A DNA stretch of 64,000 bases from Rodentibacter genomosp. 2. Lineage in GTDB: Bacteria; Pseudomonadota; Gammaproteobacteria; Enterobacterales; Pasteurellaceae. Made by a program: the position numbers and the translations under genes. The notes under the pieces were generated by a model. The model saw only the letters and a program-made list of their open reading frames with translations. It was not told the origin of the DNA and made no database searches. Below are positions 52,827 to 62,128 of the stretch, piece by piece. Location: contig MLHP01000013.1 of the NCBI GenBank assembly GCA_001999425.1, forward strand, positions 124,001-188,000, in the 5' to 3' direction. Each line of letters opens with the position of its first letter. Position 1 is the stretch's first letter.

Positions 52827-52911
52827 AATCCGCTCTTTTTTAAGAAAAAATCGCCCACTAGGATATGATTTTACGGCAAAAGTTGCAATGGAATTTTCTC
52901 TCACAATAACT

Positions 52912-52951
52912 GAGCAAACGTTTGCTTAGCCCTGTTAAATTATGCTATTCT
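52912..52951 (+). promoter_or_regulatory. PUR box and purEK promoter
   Basis: GAGCAAACGTTTGCTT (52912-52927) contains a perfect 14-bp palindrome and matches the PurR consensus ACGCAAACGTTTGCGT at 13 of 16 positions. It overlaps TTGCTT (52922-52927), which is 18 bases from TATTCT (52946-52951). Transcription would start near 52958, ten bases before the inverted-repeat element. Confidence 0.8.
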
Positions 52952-52967
52952 ACGCACCGTTTTTTTA

Positions 52968-53231
52968 GGGTCTGTGGACGTTTTGTTTTTTGCTTGCGAC
53001 GGTGGCGATTTTTCGTCAAGTCAAGGCGAAAGTTGTGAAGTTTAGCCATTCTAAACGAACGACTTTCAACGTAGAATTGGCGAAAAATAGTCCCGTCCCT
53101 TTGGGTTGTGGCAAAAATTGCCACCTACTAATCAGAAAACTTGTAAATAGCCCACTATTCACCATGTTTTCTTCCTTGTCTGTGGCAATTTTTACTACAA
53201 CGCAGGTAAAAAATAAAACGTCCACAGACCC
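52968..53231. mobile_element. 264-bp inverted-repeat element in the purE leader (MITE-like)
   Basis: The ends GGGTCTGTGGACGTTTTG and its complement near 53231 form terminal inverted repeats of at least 24 bp with one mismatch, fading over about 31 bp. Inside is a long imperfect hairpin (53008-53088; ATTTTTCG/CGAAAAAT, GAAAGT/ACTTTC, GTTTAG/CTAAAC) and a second one (GTGGCAA/TTGCCAC, 53108-53124). There is no credible gene within it. TTTA lies next to the left end and one base past the right end, possibly a target duplication. Confidence 0.72.
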
Positions 53232-53250
53232 CTTTATTTGAGATCGAAAA

Positions 53251-53748
53251 ATGTCCGCAACACAAGCACAAATTGCGATTGTGATGGGTTCCAAAAGTGA
53301 TTGGACGACCATGCAAGAAAGCACGCAAATTCTAGATGAACTCAATGTACCCTACCACGTTGAAATCGTTTCAGCCCACCGCACCCCTGATAAACTTTTT
53401 AGTTTTGCCGAAAATGCACAGCGAAACGGCTATAAAGTGATTATTGCCGGCGCAGGCGGAGCGGCACATTTACCCGGTATGATTGCAGCAAAAACCTTAG
53501 TTCCCGTACTTGGCGTACCGGTGAAAAGTTCTATGTTAAGCGGGGTGGATAGCCTTCATTCTATCGTGCAAATGCCAAAGGGGATTCCGGTCGGTACTTT
53601 AGCCATCGGACCAGCAGGCGCAGCAAATGCAGCCTTGCTAGCGGCCCAAATTTTAGCGGCTTGGGATCACGACTTACTTTCCCGTTTACAAGCTTTCCGT
53701 GAAAAACAAACAAACGCGGTATTAGAAAATCCTGATCCGCGCATATAA
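53251..53748 (+). CDS. purE: N5-carboxyaminoimidazole ribonucleotide mutase
   Basis: PurE converts N5-CAIR to CAIR in purine synthesis. The 165-residue product is a class I Pur[10 protein letters not shown] (about 14-22), SAHRTP (about 45-50), [11 protein letters not shown] (about 73-83). It is upstream of purK, separated by a USS-pair hairpin. Its 5' leader contains the 264-bp inverted-repeat element. Confidence 0.97.
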   Translation: MSATQAQIAIVMGSKSDWTTMQESTQILDELNVPYHVEIVSAHRTPDKLFSFAENAQRNGYKVIIAGAGGAAHLPGMIAAKTLVPVLGVPVKSSMLSGVDSLHSIVQMPKGIPVGTLAIGPAGAANAALLAAQILAAWDHDLLSRLQAFREKQTNAVLENPDPRI

Positions 53749-53763
53749 AACACAAAAAATTTG

Positions 53764-53793
53764 ACCGCACTTTAAAAAGTGCGGTTGTTTTTT
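53764..53793 (+). terminator. USS-pair hairpin between purE and purK
   Basis: GACCGCACTTT and AAAGTGCGGTT pair with almost no loop, followed by GTTTTTT. It should reduce read-through into purK. Confidence 0.75.
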
Positions 53794-53818
53794 CGATTAT
53801 TTTTTAACGAGAAATAAA

Positions 53819-54907
53819 ATGCAACAATCTTCTCTTTATCCCACGGTTTATGTGCTTGGCAACGGTCAATTAGGCAGAATGCTTCGCTATGCCGGCGCGC
53901 CTTTAGATATTCAAGTCGAACCTTTAGCTTTCAATGCCCCCATTTTTGACTTGCCAAAAAATGCGGTTATCACAGCTGAAATTGAACGTTGGGAAAAAAC
54001 ACCGCTCACCGAATTACTTGGCAACCACCCCCATTTTGTTAATCAAACTATCTTTGGCTTGTTGGCGGATCGCTTTAGCCAAAAATCACTCTTGGATGAA
54101 CTTGCGCTTTCCACTTCACCTTGGTGTCTATTGGAAAATAAAGCACAATGGCAAAGTGTGTTCCAAAACATCGGTGAAAAAATTGTCGTAAAACGCCGTA
54201 CCGGCGGTTATGACGGCCGCGGACAATGGATTATCACAAATAAAAACAAAACTGAAATTACCGATGATTTATTCGGTGAAGTGATTGCAGAGCAGTTTAT
54301 TCCTTTTGATGATGAAGTATCACTTGTTGGCGCGCGTTTCAAAAATGGCGAAAAACGCTTTTATCCTGTGACACACAATCTTCAACAAAATGGGATTTTA
54401 CGTTATAGCGTGATGGATACCACTTTCCCACAACAATCAAGCCAACAAAAACAAGCGGAAGAAATGCTTGGTAAAATTATGGACAAGCTCAATTATGTGG
54501 GCGTAATGGCGATGGAATGTTTTGTGGTTGGCGATAAACTTCTAATTAATGAACTTGCCCCACGTGTGCACAATAGCGGCCATTGGACACAGCTTGGCTG
54601 CACGATTAGCCAGTTTGAATTACATTTGCGTGCTTTACTGGATTTACCGACACCAAACTTAGAAACCTTTGCGCCGAGTGTCATGGTGAATTTAATTGGC
54701 ACAGATCATAACCCGCAATGGCTCAATACAGAATTTGCCCAACTTCACTGGTATGGCAAAGAAGTGCGTGCGGGGCGGAAAGTGGGACATATTAATCTTT
54801 CCCACCCGAATAAATCCATTATCATTCAACAACTGGAAAAACTTCGACCAACCCTACCGGAAGATTATCAATCTGGTTTGGACTGGACGGTCGCACAATT
54901 AAAATAA
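53819..54907 (+). CDS. purK: N5-carboxyaminoimidazole ribonucleotide synthase
   Basis: PurK makes N5-CAIR from AIR, bicarbonate and ATP. The 362-residue product is an ATP-grasp enzyme: GNGQLGRMLRYAG (about 13-25), VVKRRTGGYDGRGQW (about 123-137), and NELAPRVHNSGHWT (about 244-257). It follows purE by 70 bases. Confidence 0.97.
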   Translation: MQQSSLYPTVYVLGNGQLGRMLRYAGAPLDIQVEPLAFNAPIFDLPKNAVITAEIERWEKTPLTELLGNHPHFVNQTIFGLLADRFSQKSLLDELALSTSPWCLLENKAQWQSVFQNIGEKIVVKRRTGGYDGRGQWIITNKNKTEITDDLFGEVIAEQFIPFDDEVSLVGARFKNGEKRFYPVTHNLQQNGILRYSVMDTTFPQQSSQQKQAEEMLGKIMDKLNYVGVMAMECFVVGDKLLINELAPRVHNSGHWTQLGCTISQFELHLRALLDLPTPNLETFAPSVMVNLIGTDHNPQWLNTEFAQLHWYGKEVRAGRKVGHINLSHPNKSIIIQQLEKLRPTLPEDYQSGLDWTVAQLK

Positions 54908-54916
54908 ATTCATTTT

Positions 54917-54968
54917 TAACCGCACTTTTTGATGTAATTAACAAAACAAAAAAGTGCGGTTAATTTTT
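54917..54968 (+). terminator. purK terminator (USS pair)
   Basis: TTAACCGCACTTTTT and AAAAAGTGCGGTTAA pair across an 18-base loop, then TTTTTA. Confidence 0.8.
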
Positions 54969-55046
54969 ATCGTGTTTTTACTTGCTAAACACAAAAGCTT
55001 GCAGTATAAAGCAACCAACCTAAATCCATTAAAAAAGGAAAACGCT

Positions 55047-56237
55047 ATGTTTGAAAATATCAAAGCCGCCCCTGCCGATCCAATCCTTGGCTTAGGTGAA
55101 GCATTCAAATCCGAAACCCGTGCAAATAAAATCAATCTTGGCATTGGCGTATATAAAGATGCACAAGGTGCAACGCCAATTATGCGTGCCGTAAAAGAAG
55201 CCGAAAAACGCTTACTTGATAAAGAAAATACTAAAAATTACCTCACGATTGATGGTATAGCGGAATACAACCGATTAACCCAAGAACTTTTATTTGGTGC
55301 AGACAGCAGTATTATTAAACAACAACGTGCCAGAACCGTACAAAGTCTTGGCGGAACCGGGGCATTACGCATTGCCGCAGAGTTTATAAAACGCCAAACT
55401 AAAGCACAAAATGTTTGGATCAGCACACCGACTTGGCCAAACCACAATGCTATTTTCAATGCGGTAGGGATGACAATTCGTGAATATCGCTATTATGATG
55501 CGGAAAACAAAACGCTAGATTGGGATAATTTAATCGCCGATTTAAGCCATGCAAACGAAGGCGATGTAGTGCTTCTACACGGTTGCTGCCATAACCCGAC
55601 CGGCATCGATCCAACACCGGAACAATGGAAACAACTTGCTGATCTTTCTGCAAAAAACGGCTGGTTGCCATTATTCGATTTTGCTTATCAAGGCTTAGCA
55701 AACGGCTTAGATGAAGATGCCCTTGGTTTACGCACCTTTGCCGCAAATCATAAAGAATTATTGGTTGCCAGCTCGTTCTCAAAAAATTTCGGTTTATATA
55801 ATGAACGTGTCGGGGCATTTACGTTAGTGGCTGAAAATTCAGACATTGCTTCAACCGCATTAACCCAAGTGAAATCCATTATCCGCACCCTCTACTCTAA
55901 CCCGGCCTCTCATGGCGCGGCAACGGTAGTACAAGTGCTAAGCAATCCGATACTTCGCCAATCTTGGGATGATGAACTCACCGAAATGCGCGAACGAATC
56001 AAAAAAATGCGCCATTTATTCGTGCAATTATTAAAAGAATTTGGTGCCCAACAAGATTTTAGTTTTATTATTGAACAAAACGGCATGTTCTCTTTCAGTG
56101 GTTTAACCGCGGAACAAGTCGATCGTTTGAAAGACGAATTTGCCATTTATGCGGTGCGTTCAGGTCGCATTAACGTGGCAGGTATTACAGAAGATAATAT
56201 CCGTTATTTATGTGAAAGTATTGTGAAGGTGCTTTAA
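55047..56237 (+). CDS. aspC: Aromatic amino acid/aspartate aminotransferase
   Basis: The 396-residue product is a PLP-dependent class I aminotransferase of the AspC/TyrB type. PLP Lys is in [15 protein letters not shown] (about 242-256), and [11 protein letters not shown] (about 176-186) is conserved. I chose ATG at 55047 (AAGGAA upstream) over a longer frame. It interconverts aspartate and oxaloacetate, possibly also aromatic amino acids. Confidence 0.93.
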   Translation: MFENIKAAPADPILGLGEAFKSETRANKINLGIGVYKDAQGATPIMRAVKEAEKRLLDKENTKNYLTIDGIAEYNRLTQELLFGADSSIIKQQRARTVQSLGGTGALRIAAEFIKRQTKAQNVWISTPTWPNHNAIFNAVGMTIREYRYYDAENKTLDWDNLIADLSHANEGDVVLLHGCCHNPTGIDPTPEQWKQLADLSAKNGWLPLFDFAYQGLANGLDEDALGLRTFAANHKELLVASSFSKNFGLYNERVGAFTLVAENSDIASTALTQVKSIIRTLYSNPASHGAATVVQVLSNPILRQSWDDELTEMRERIKKMRHLFVQLLKEFGAQQDFSFIIEQNGMFSFSGLTAEQVDRLKDEFAIYAVRSGRINVAGITEDNIRYLCESIVKVL

Positions 56238-56251
56238 TCCTTCTCCCATCA

Positions 56252-56280
56252 CAAAAGGCGTATCTTAATATGCGCCTTTG
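56252..56280 (+). terminator. aspC terminator
   Basis: AAAAGGCGTAT and ATATGCGCCTTT pair with one wobble/bulge around CTTA, followed by GTATT. Confidence 0.7.
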
Positions 56281-56454
56281 TATTCATCGTCTTAGACACA
56301 TAACAATCAAATAACATTTAAAATATAATCGAATACTTTAAACGTTATTCAATTTAACATTCAACTTATTGAAAAAAATAGAGATTAATACTTTAAATCT
56401 TAAACAATCCCTTTAAAATACAAGGATTTTATTTTATCGGGGAGGGTATTTTTT

Positions 56455-57354
56455 ATGCAATTTATAAAAATTGTCCTTGTTGGAATCGGACAAATTTTTT
56501 TACAAAAAAACGGCTTATCAGGTCTTATCATCTGCATTGCTATGTTTTTCAGCCATTGGGCACTCGGCATCGGTTGTTTACTCGGTGCAATCATCGGCAC
56601 ATTAACCGCAATTAAACTCAATTATCCTAAAGAAGAAATCAAACAAGGTTTATACGGTTTCAATGCCAGCCTTGCCTTTATGTGTACCATGTTCACTTTT
56701 GGGTTAAAAGGCGTTTCAATCTTAGTCTTTCTGTTAGGGGTTATCAGTGCCGTTGTCGCAACCTTGATTATGCGAGAATTTACCAAAAGAAATTGGGTAG
56801 CCTACACTTTTCCTTTCGTATTCACCTGTTGGATTTTTTGCTGGGGTGTCTCACAAATCGGCTTATTCGGTTTATGGCAAACCACGCCGGAACTGGTGGA
56901 TCACACCGCAACATTAGAATCTATCAAACAACCCTTTTATGCTTGGGCGGAAGTCAATTTTGGCGGAAGCCTCATCACCGGTATTCTATTATTTATCGCT
57001 ATCGCCATCAGCTCGCCTAATGTGGCGATCTGGGGAATGAGCGCAACGATCATCAGCCCTACCTTGGCGGGTTTTCTATTTGATATCGAACCAAATCAAC
57101 TGGCAAACGGCATTTATAGTTTCTCTGCAATTCTGCTTGCCTGTGCCTTTTCCGGCAATCGATTCCGAGATCTGGTTTACGTGATTTTCGGCATTACGCT
57201 TGCAATTTGTATCCAATTTGGCGTGGAAAAAACCGGTTTAGCCCCTTATACTATCGGCTTTATTGTTACGGCTTGGCTTATTCTATGGATTAAGGGCAAA
57301 GTCGATCACAGCAAGGTGAGTTCGGAAAAACTCAGTAATTTATTTAATCCATAA
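56455..57354 (+). CDS. yut: Urea transporter
   Basis: The 299-residue inner-membrane protein matches the UT/Yut urea channel family: LNYPKEEIKQGLYGFNASLA (residues about 57-76) and a second internal repeat (ANGIYSFSAILLACAF, about 218-233), each preceded by hydrophobic helices. UT proteins let urea flow down its gradient. It is the first gene of the urease cluster, 18 bases before ureA, an arrangement known in Actinobacillus pleuropneumoniae. A GGGGAGGG ribosome site precedes the ATG. Confidence 0.9.
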   Translation: MQFIKIVLVGIGQIFLQKNGLSGLIICIAMFFSHWALGIGCLLGAIIGTLTAIKLNYPKEEIKQGLYGFNASLAFMCTMFTFGLKGVSILVFLLGVISAVVATLIMREFTKRNWVAYTFPFVFTCWIFCWGVSQIGLFGLWQTTPELVDHTATLESIKQPFYAWAEVNFGGSLITGILLFIAIAISSPNVAIWGMSATIISPTLAGFLFDIEPNQLANGIYSFSAILLACAFSGNRFRDLVYVIFGITLAICIQFGVEKTGLAPYTIGFIVTAWLILWIKGKVDHSKVSSEKLSNLFNP

Positions 57355-57372
57355 AAAAGAGAGAAGACAACT

Positions 57373-57675
57373 ATGCATCTAACATCAAGAGAACAAGAAA
57401 AATTAATGCTTTTTCTTGCAGGTGAGCTTGCGGCAAAACGCAAAGCCCGTGGCGTAAAATTAAACTATCCTGAATCTATCGCTTATATTGCCAGCCATCT
57501 ACAAGAAGCGGCACGTGACGGCATGACGGTGGCGGAAGTAATGCAGTACGGTGCAACACTTTTAACTGTCGATGATGTAATGGAAGGCATCCCCGAAATG
57601 GTACACGAAGTACAAATTGAAGCAACCTTTCCCGATGGTACAAAACTCGTTACCGTGCACAATCCGATCAGATAA
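57373..57675 (+). CDS. ureA: Urease subunit gamma
   Basis: The 100-residue product is a separate gamma subunit: [20 protein letters not shown] at the start and [20 protein letters not shown] near the end. It forms the (UreABC)3 core of nickel urease, which splits urea to ammonia and carbamate. Confidence 0.98.
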   Translation: MHLTSREQEKLMLFLAGELAAKRKARGVKLNYPESIAYIASHLQEAARDGMTVAEVMQYGATLLTVDDVMEGIPEMVHEVQIEATFPDGTKLVTVHNPIR

Positions 57676-57785
57676 TTCAGGTTAAATACGACTGAAGGAA
57701 GAATTGTAGTAAAGTGGCAAAAATCAATGAAAAATAACCGCTCTTTTCTCCCTTTGTAAACGAAACAAAATAAAGGAATAACACA

Positions 57786-58091
57786 ATGATCCCAGGCGAA
57801 TACAAATTAGCAAACGGTGATATTCACGCGAATATAGGGCGGAAAACAGTAAAAATCGATGTCGTTAATAAAGGCGACCGTCCAATTCAAGTTGGATCAC
57901 ATTACCACTTTTTTGAAACCAATAATGCCCTTGAATTTGACCGCACTTTAGCCCGTGGTATGCGTTTAAACGTCCCCTCAGGCAATGCAGTGCGTTTTGA
58001 GCCGGGTGAGGTCAAAACCGTGGAGTTAGTAGAATTTGGCGGAAACAAAGTGATTTACGGTTTCCATAATAAAATTGACGGCAAATTGTAG
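57786..58091 (+). CDS. ureB: Urease subunit beta
   Basis: The 101-residue product has [28 protein letters not shown] (about 42-50), and [13 protein letters not shown]. It is 110 bases after ureA; the gap contains one variant uptake signal but no gene. It is 9 bases before ureC. Confidence 0.98.
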   Translation: MIPGEYKLANGDIHANIGRKTVKIDVVNKGDRPIQVGSHYHFFETNNALEFDRTLARGMRLNVPSGNAVRFEPGEVKTVELVEFGGNKVIYGFHNKIDGKL

Positions 58092-58100
58092 GGGGAAATA

Positions 58101-59819
58101 ATGGCATTAACAATTCCAAGAGCCCAATATGTCGCAACTTATGGCCCGACGGTGGGCGATAGCGTGCGTTTAGGCGATACGGATTTATGGGCAACCATTG
58201 AACAAGATTTACTCACTCAAGGTGATGAATGTAAGTTTGGCGGTGGAAAAAGCGTCCGCGACGGTATGGCACAATCCGGTACGGCAACACGTGATAATCC
58301 CAATGTTCTTGATCTTGTCATCACCAATGTGATGATTATTGATGCGAAACTTGGCATCATCAAAGCGGATATTGGTATTCGTGACGGGCGAATCGTTGGC
58401 ATAGGTCAAGCCGGCAATCCCGATACAATGGATGGCGTTACCCCAAATATGATTATCGGTGTCAGCACAGAAGTCCATAATGGTGCTAATTTAATTGCGA
58501 CCGCAGGGGGAATTGATACCCACATTCACTTTATCTGCCCGCAACAAGCCCAACACGCCCTCGAAAACGGTACAACAACATTAATTGGCGGCGGTACAGG
58601 CCCGGCAGACGGTACCCACGCCACCACCTGTACACCGGGAGCGTGGAATCTGCAACGAATGTTTCAAGCAGCGGAAGCATTGCCTGTCAATGTCGGCTTT
58701 TTCGGTAAAGGCAACTGCTCAACCCTGGAACCGTTAAGAGAGCAAATTCGTGCCGGCGCATTAGGATTGAAAATTCATGAGGACTGGGGCGCAACGCCAG
58801 CAGTCATCGATGCGGCACTGAAAGTCGCAGACGAAATGGACGTACAAGTAGCGATCCACACCGATACCCTCAATGAGGGTGGCTTCTTAGAAGATACGAT
58901 GAAAGCCATTGACGGGCGAGTGATCCACACTTTCCACACCGAAGGTGCAGGCGGCGGACACGCACCCGATATCATTAAAGCGGCAATGTATCCGAATGTA
59001 CTCCCCGCTTCCACCAACCCGACCCGCCCGTTCACGGTAAACACCATTGATGAGCATTTGGATATGTTGATGGTTTGTCATCATTTAGATAAGTGTGTAC
59101 CGGAAGATGTCGCGTTCGCAGACAGTCGTATCCGTCCTGAAACCATTGCCGCAGAAGATATTCTGCACGATATCGGTGTATTCTCAATTATGAGTTCCGA
59201 CTCGCAAGCAATGGGGCGTGTCGGTGAAGTGGTCACCCGTACTTGGCAAACCGCAGACAAAATGAAAGCGCAACGTGGCGAACTTGGCTCGGAAGGCAAC
59301 GATAACTTCCGCATTAAACGCTACATCGCCAAATACACGATCAACCCTGCTATTGCTCACGGTATTGCGGATCACGTTGGCTCATTAGAAGTCGGCAAAA
59401 TTGCCGATATTGTGTTATGGAAACCGATGTTTTTCGGTGTAAAACCTGAAACCGTCATCAAAAAAGGCTTGATTAGCTATGCCAAAATGGGCGATCCGAA
59501 TGCCTCAATCCCGACACCACAACCGGTATTCTACCGCCCGATGTATGGCAGCCAAGGCAACGCTACCGCCCAAACCGCTGTGTACTTCGTTTCACAAGCC
59601 GGTGTTGATGCGAATATTAAAGAAAATTTCGGTATCGAAAAAGAGCTCATTGCGGTAAAAGGCTGCCGTAATATTGGCAAAAAAGACTTGGTTCATAATG
59701 ATGCCACACCTGAAATTACTGTCGATCCGGAACGCTACGAAGTTCGAGTGAACGGCGAACTGATCAGCAGCGAACCAGCAGAGAAAGTGCCATTGGCTCA
59801 GCGGTATTTTATGTTCTAA
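58101..59819 (+). CDS. ureC: Urease subunit alpha (catalytic)
   Basis: UreC holds the two-nickel centre. The 572-residue product has HIHFICPQQ (first His pair, about 139-141), the carbamylated Lys in GLKIHEDWG (about 223), [22 protein letters not shown] (about 277-289), and MVCHHLDK (flap Cys/His, about 325-332). All metal and active-site motifs are intact. Confidence 0.99.
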   Translation: MALTIPRAQYVATYGPTVGDSVRLGDTDLWATIEQDLLTQGDECKFGGGKSVRDGMAQSGTATRDNPNVLDLVITNVMIIDAKLGIIKADIGIRDGRIVGIGQAGNPDTMDGVTPNMIIGVSTEVHNGANLIATAGGIDTHIHFICPQQAQHALENGTTTLIGGGTGPADGTHATTCTPGAWNLQRMFQAAEALPVNVGFFGKGNCSTLEPLREQIRAGALGLKIHEDWGATPAVIDAALKVADEMDVQVAIHTDTLNEGGFLEDTMKAIDGRVIHTFHTEGAGGGHAPDIIKAAMYPNVLPASTNPTRPFTVNTIDEHLDMLMVCHHLDKCVPEDVAFADSRIRPETIAAEDILHDIGVFSIMSSDSQAMGRVGEVVTRTWQTADKMKAQRGELGSEGNDNFRIKRYIAKYTINPAIAHGIADHVGSLEVGKIADIVLWKPMFFGVKPETVIKKGLISYAKMGDPNASIPTPQPVFYRPMYGSQGNATAQTAVYFVSQAGVDANIKENFGIEKELIAVKGCRNIGKKDLVHNDATPEITVDPERYEVRVNGELISSEPAEKVPLAQRYFMF

Positions 59820-59826
59820 TTACCTG

Positions 59827-59897
59827 AGGAGAGTGAGAAATTGCATTAGACATAGCGACTCTCCTTTGGAAAAGCAGTAATAATAATCCCAAAGGAG
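59827..59897 (+). promoter_or_regulatory. Two overlapping hairpins between ureC and ureE
   Basis: Stem A pairs AGGAGAGT (59827-59834) with ACTCTCCT (59858-59865). Stem B pairs CTCCTTTGG (59861-59869) with CCAAAGGAG (59889-59897), a perfect 9-bp match with a 19-base loop. They share 59861-59865, so they are mutually exclusive, and stem B hides the AAAGGAG ribosome site of a six-codon ORF. This is the geometry of an attenuator or translational switch; the rest of the gap to ureE (59926-60044) shows nothing clear. Confidence 0.5.
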
Positions 59898-59904
59898 TTA
59901 AATT

Positions 59905-59925
59905 ATGTTTAACGAGTACTTCTAA
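59905..59925 (+). CDS. Six-codon ORF (MFNEYF) with a strong ribosome site
   Basis: ATG at 59905 follows AAAGGAG by seven bases, the best Shine-Dalgarno in the neighbourhood, yet the frame ends after MFNEYF. It may be a leader peptide or the stump of a lost gene between ureC and ureE. The ribosome site is part of hairpin stem B. Confidence 0.35.
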   Translation: MFNEYF

Positions 59926-60044
59926 AATAATTTGCAATAGAAATGACAAATCAGAATACGTAACAAACTAATTTACAAGGCTAAACAGAACAGAAAAATA
60001 ATTAGCCGAAATAACCAAAATATTACCTAAGGTCGATAACAAAA

Positions 60045-60602
60045 ATGAAAATTCTTAATCCAATCCTCCCCATTATGGACAGCATTTTGGGTAGTTTAAC
60101 TACTCTTCGCAATGAAGGTAAAATCACCACTCAAGCGATCGAACGGGTGGCGTTGCAGTGGTATGAAAGTGAACGCAATATTTTACGGAAAACCACTAAT
60201 ACCGGGCGTGAAGTAGCATTTCGTTTACTCAAAGAAGGGCAACGTCTGAAACATAATGATGTGGTGTTTATCAGCGATGAACGAGTAATAGTGATCGAAA
60301 TTTTACCGAGTGAAGTGATCGTCCTTTCGCCAAAAACACTACCGGAAATGGCACGAGCCTGTTATGAAATCGGCAACAAACATTCACCACTCTTTTTAGA
60401 TGGTGATGAAGTCACCCTACCTTACGACAAACCAATGTTTGAATGGCTACAATCAGCAGGCTTTAACCCACAAAAAGCAGAACGCCGTTTAAGCCAAGCG
60501 CTACGAGCCAATTCTGCACAAGGGCATTCGCATAGCCATTCACATAGTCACGATCATCACGGCTATCACAACCACGGAGATGGAAATTGGCACCAACATT
60601 AA
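60045..60602 (+). CDS. ureE: Urease accessory protein UreE (nickel chaperone)
   Basis: UreE delivers nickel to the urease apoprotein complex. The 185-residue product has the N-terminal peptide-binding domain and the C-terminal metal domain with GNKHSPLFLDGDEV (about 110-123). It ends in a His-rich tail (161-185) with 11 His, as in Klebsiella UreE, which stores nickel. The start at ATG 60045 has a weak ribosome site. Confidence 0.97.
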   Translation: MKILNPILPIMDSILGSLTTLRNEGKITTQAIERVALQWYESERNILRKTTNTGREVAFRLLKEGQRLKHNDVVFISDERVIVIEILPSEVIVLSPKTLPEMARACYEIGNKHSPLFLDGDEVTLPYDKPMFEWLQSAGFNPQKAERRLSQALRANSAQGHSHSHSHSHDHHGYHNHGDGNWHQH

Positions 60603-61294
60603 ACCGTAGTTTGGCGGATTTAGGCGCCTTGCTCCACTTGGTGGATCCGACTTTACCCATTGGCGGATTTAATCATTCCAATGGCTTGGAAACCTTCGTT
60701 CAGCAACGAATTATGGTAAGTAAAGCGACCCTCGAAGAATATGTTCAAACCCAGCTATTACAAAACTGGGTTTACAACGATGGAGCATATCTTTCCCTCG
60801 CTTTCGATGCCATAAAAAATCACAATTTCGACCATTTATGTGAATTGGATTGGGAACTTTCCGCTACGAAAATTGCTCGTGAAAGCCGTGAAGGAAGTTT
60901 TAAACTCGGTGTGCGGTTGCTAAAAATTTTCATTCGCTATGAAAATCATCCTATTCTCATGGCATATCAGCAAGCCATCACCGAAAAACTGGTACAAGGC
61001 TACTTCCCTATCGTATTCGCCATGATTGCCCAAGCAATGGGGCTTACCAAAGCCGATACGCTCTATGCCTTTTATTACAATGCAGCGGTCGGAGCGATCA
61101 CCAATGGGGTAAAGCTGATTCCATTAAGCCAAATGGACGGACAAGATATTTTGTTCGGCTTACGTCAAGCGCTGCAACAAGCGGTAGAACGAAGTTTAAA
61201 TCCTAATCTTGACTGGCTTGGTACAGCCACTCTCGCCAATGATATTCGGGCAATGCAACACGAACAGCTTTATACGAGACTTTATATGTCGTAG
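60587..61294 (+). CDS. ureF: Urease accessory protein UreF
   Basis: UreF binds UreD/UreH and UreG and acts as a GTPase regulator during nickel insertion. The 235-residue product has [20 protein letters not shown] (about 18-37) and the C-terminal region. The start is TTG at 60587, with GGAG seven bases before it; no in-frame ATG is better. It overlaps the ureE tail by 16 bases, so translation is coupled. Stop codon is followed by a 148-base gap to ureG. Confidence 0.95.
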   Translation: MAPTLNRSLADLGALLHLVDPTLPIGGFNHSNGLETFVQQRIMVSKATLEEYVQTQLLQNWVYNDGAYLSLAFDAIKNHNFDHLCELDWELSATKIARESREGSFKLGVRLLKIFIRYENHPILMAYQQAITEKLVQGYFPIVFAMIAQAMGLTKADTLYAFYYNAAVGAITNGVKLIPLSQMDGQDILFGLRQALQQAVERSLNPNLDWLGTATLANDIRAMQHEQLYTRLYMS

Positions 61295-61361
61295 AAAGTA
61301 CGTTTACGGGAGAAGGAAAGAGCGGTCATTTTTTACCCAAAATTCGGTACTATGTTTCATA

Positions 61362-61418
61362 CCCTCTCCCTCCAAAAAACCAAAGAATTTATTCACCTTT
61401 TCCCAGAAGTGGAGAGGG
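61362..61418 (+). other. Hairpin in the ureF-ureG gap
   Basis: CCCTCTCC (61362-61369) pairs perfectly with GGAGAGGG (61411-61418) over a 41-base loop. It lies 24 bases before the ureG start and could act in mRNA stability. Confidence 0.4.
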
Positions 61419-61442
61419 AAATCATTAGAAAAAGGAAAAACA

Positions 61443-62078
61443 ATGCGTAACTACATTAAAATCGGCGTAGCCGGCCCAGTCGGGGCGGGCAAAACGGCGT
61501 TAATCGAAAAACTCACCCGTGAGATCGCAAGCAAATATAGCGTAGCGGTGATCACCAATGATATTTACACCCAAGAAGATGCGGAATTTTTAACAAAAAA
61601 CAGCCTACTTCCGCCAGAGCGGATTATGGGGGTGGAAACCGGCGGCTGTCCTCATACAGCAATCCGTGAAGATGCCTCAATGAATCTTGAAGCGGTAGAT
61701 GAAATGGTGGCTCGTTTTCCTGATGTAGAAATCGTCTTTATCGAATCAGGTGGTGATAACCTTTCAGCCACCTTTAGCCCGGATTTAGCTGATGTGACGA
61801 TTTTCGTGATTGATGTGGCGCAAGGCGAGAAAATTCCACGTAAAGGCGGGCCGGGTATTACCCGTTCGGATTTATTGGTGATTAATAAAACCGACCTTGC
61901 GCCTTTTGTGGGGGCAGATTTAAGCATAATGGAACGTGATGCCCGTCGTATGCGTAATGGTCAGCCGTTTATTTTCACTAATCTAATGAAAAAAGAAAAT
62001 TTAGAGGGAGTAATCGGTTGGATCGAAAAATATGCGTTATTGAAAAGTGTAGAAGAACCTACGGGATTAATAAGATAA
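61443..62078 (+). CDS. ureG: Urease accessory GTPase UreG
   Basis: UreG is the GTPase that drives nickel insertion. The 211-residue product begins [20 protein letters not shown] with the P-loop GPVGAGKT, has [17 protein letters not shown] (CPH nickel site), [12 protein letters not shown], and NKTD. The start is ATG at 61443 (AAAAAGGAAA upstream); the longer frame from 61209 is not used. Confidence 0.98.
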   Translation: MRNYIKIGVAGPVGAGKTALIEKLTREIASKYSVAVITNDIYTQEDAEFLTKNSLLPPERIMGVETGGCPHTAIREDASMNLEAVDEMVARFPDVEIVFIESGGDNLSATFSPDLADVTIFVIDVAQGEKIPRKGGPGITRSDLLVINKTDLAPFVGADLSIMERDARRMRNGQPFIFTNLMKKENLEGVIGWIEKYALLKSVEEPTGLIR

Positions 62079-62083
62079 AAATG

Positions 62084-62109
62084 TTCCCTCTTTATTAACA
62101 AAGAGGGAA
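62084..62109 (+). other. Hairpin in the ureG-ureH gap
   Basis: TTCCCTCTTT (62084-62093) pairs perfectly with AAAGAGGGAA (62100-62109) around ATTAAC. It is not followed by a T run, so it is more likely an mRNA-stability or processing element than a terminator. Confidence 0.6.
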
Positions 62110-62128
62110 TTATCGGTTTGAAAAAACA

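Noticed and set aside
52990-53241. 83-codon plus-strand frame (and a 109-codon minus-strand frame) inside the purE leader element
   Set aside because: Both read through the inverted repeats and hairpins of the element, show no domain-like sequence, and lack ribosome sites.
60530-60600. CAT/CAC-rich tract in ureE as a phase-variable simple repeat
   Set aside because: The codons encode a functional His-rich tail and are not a pure tandem repeat; no other phase-variation tract of four or more identical tetramers was noticed in the window.
61209-61442. N-terminal extension of UreG
   Set aside because: It overlaps ureF and a hairpin, adds 78 residues unlike any UreG, and the ATG at 61443 has a good ribosome site directly before the P-loop domain.
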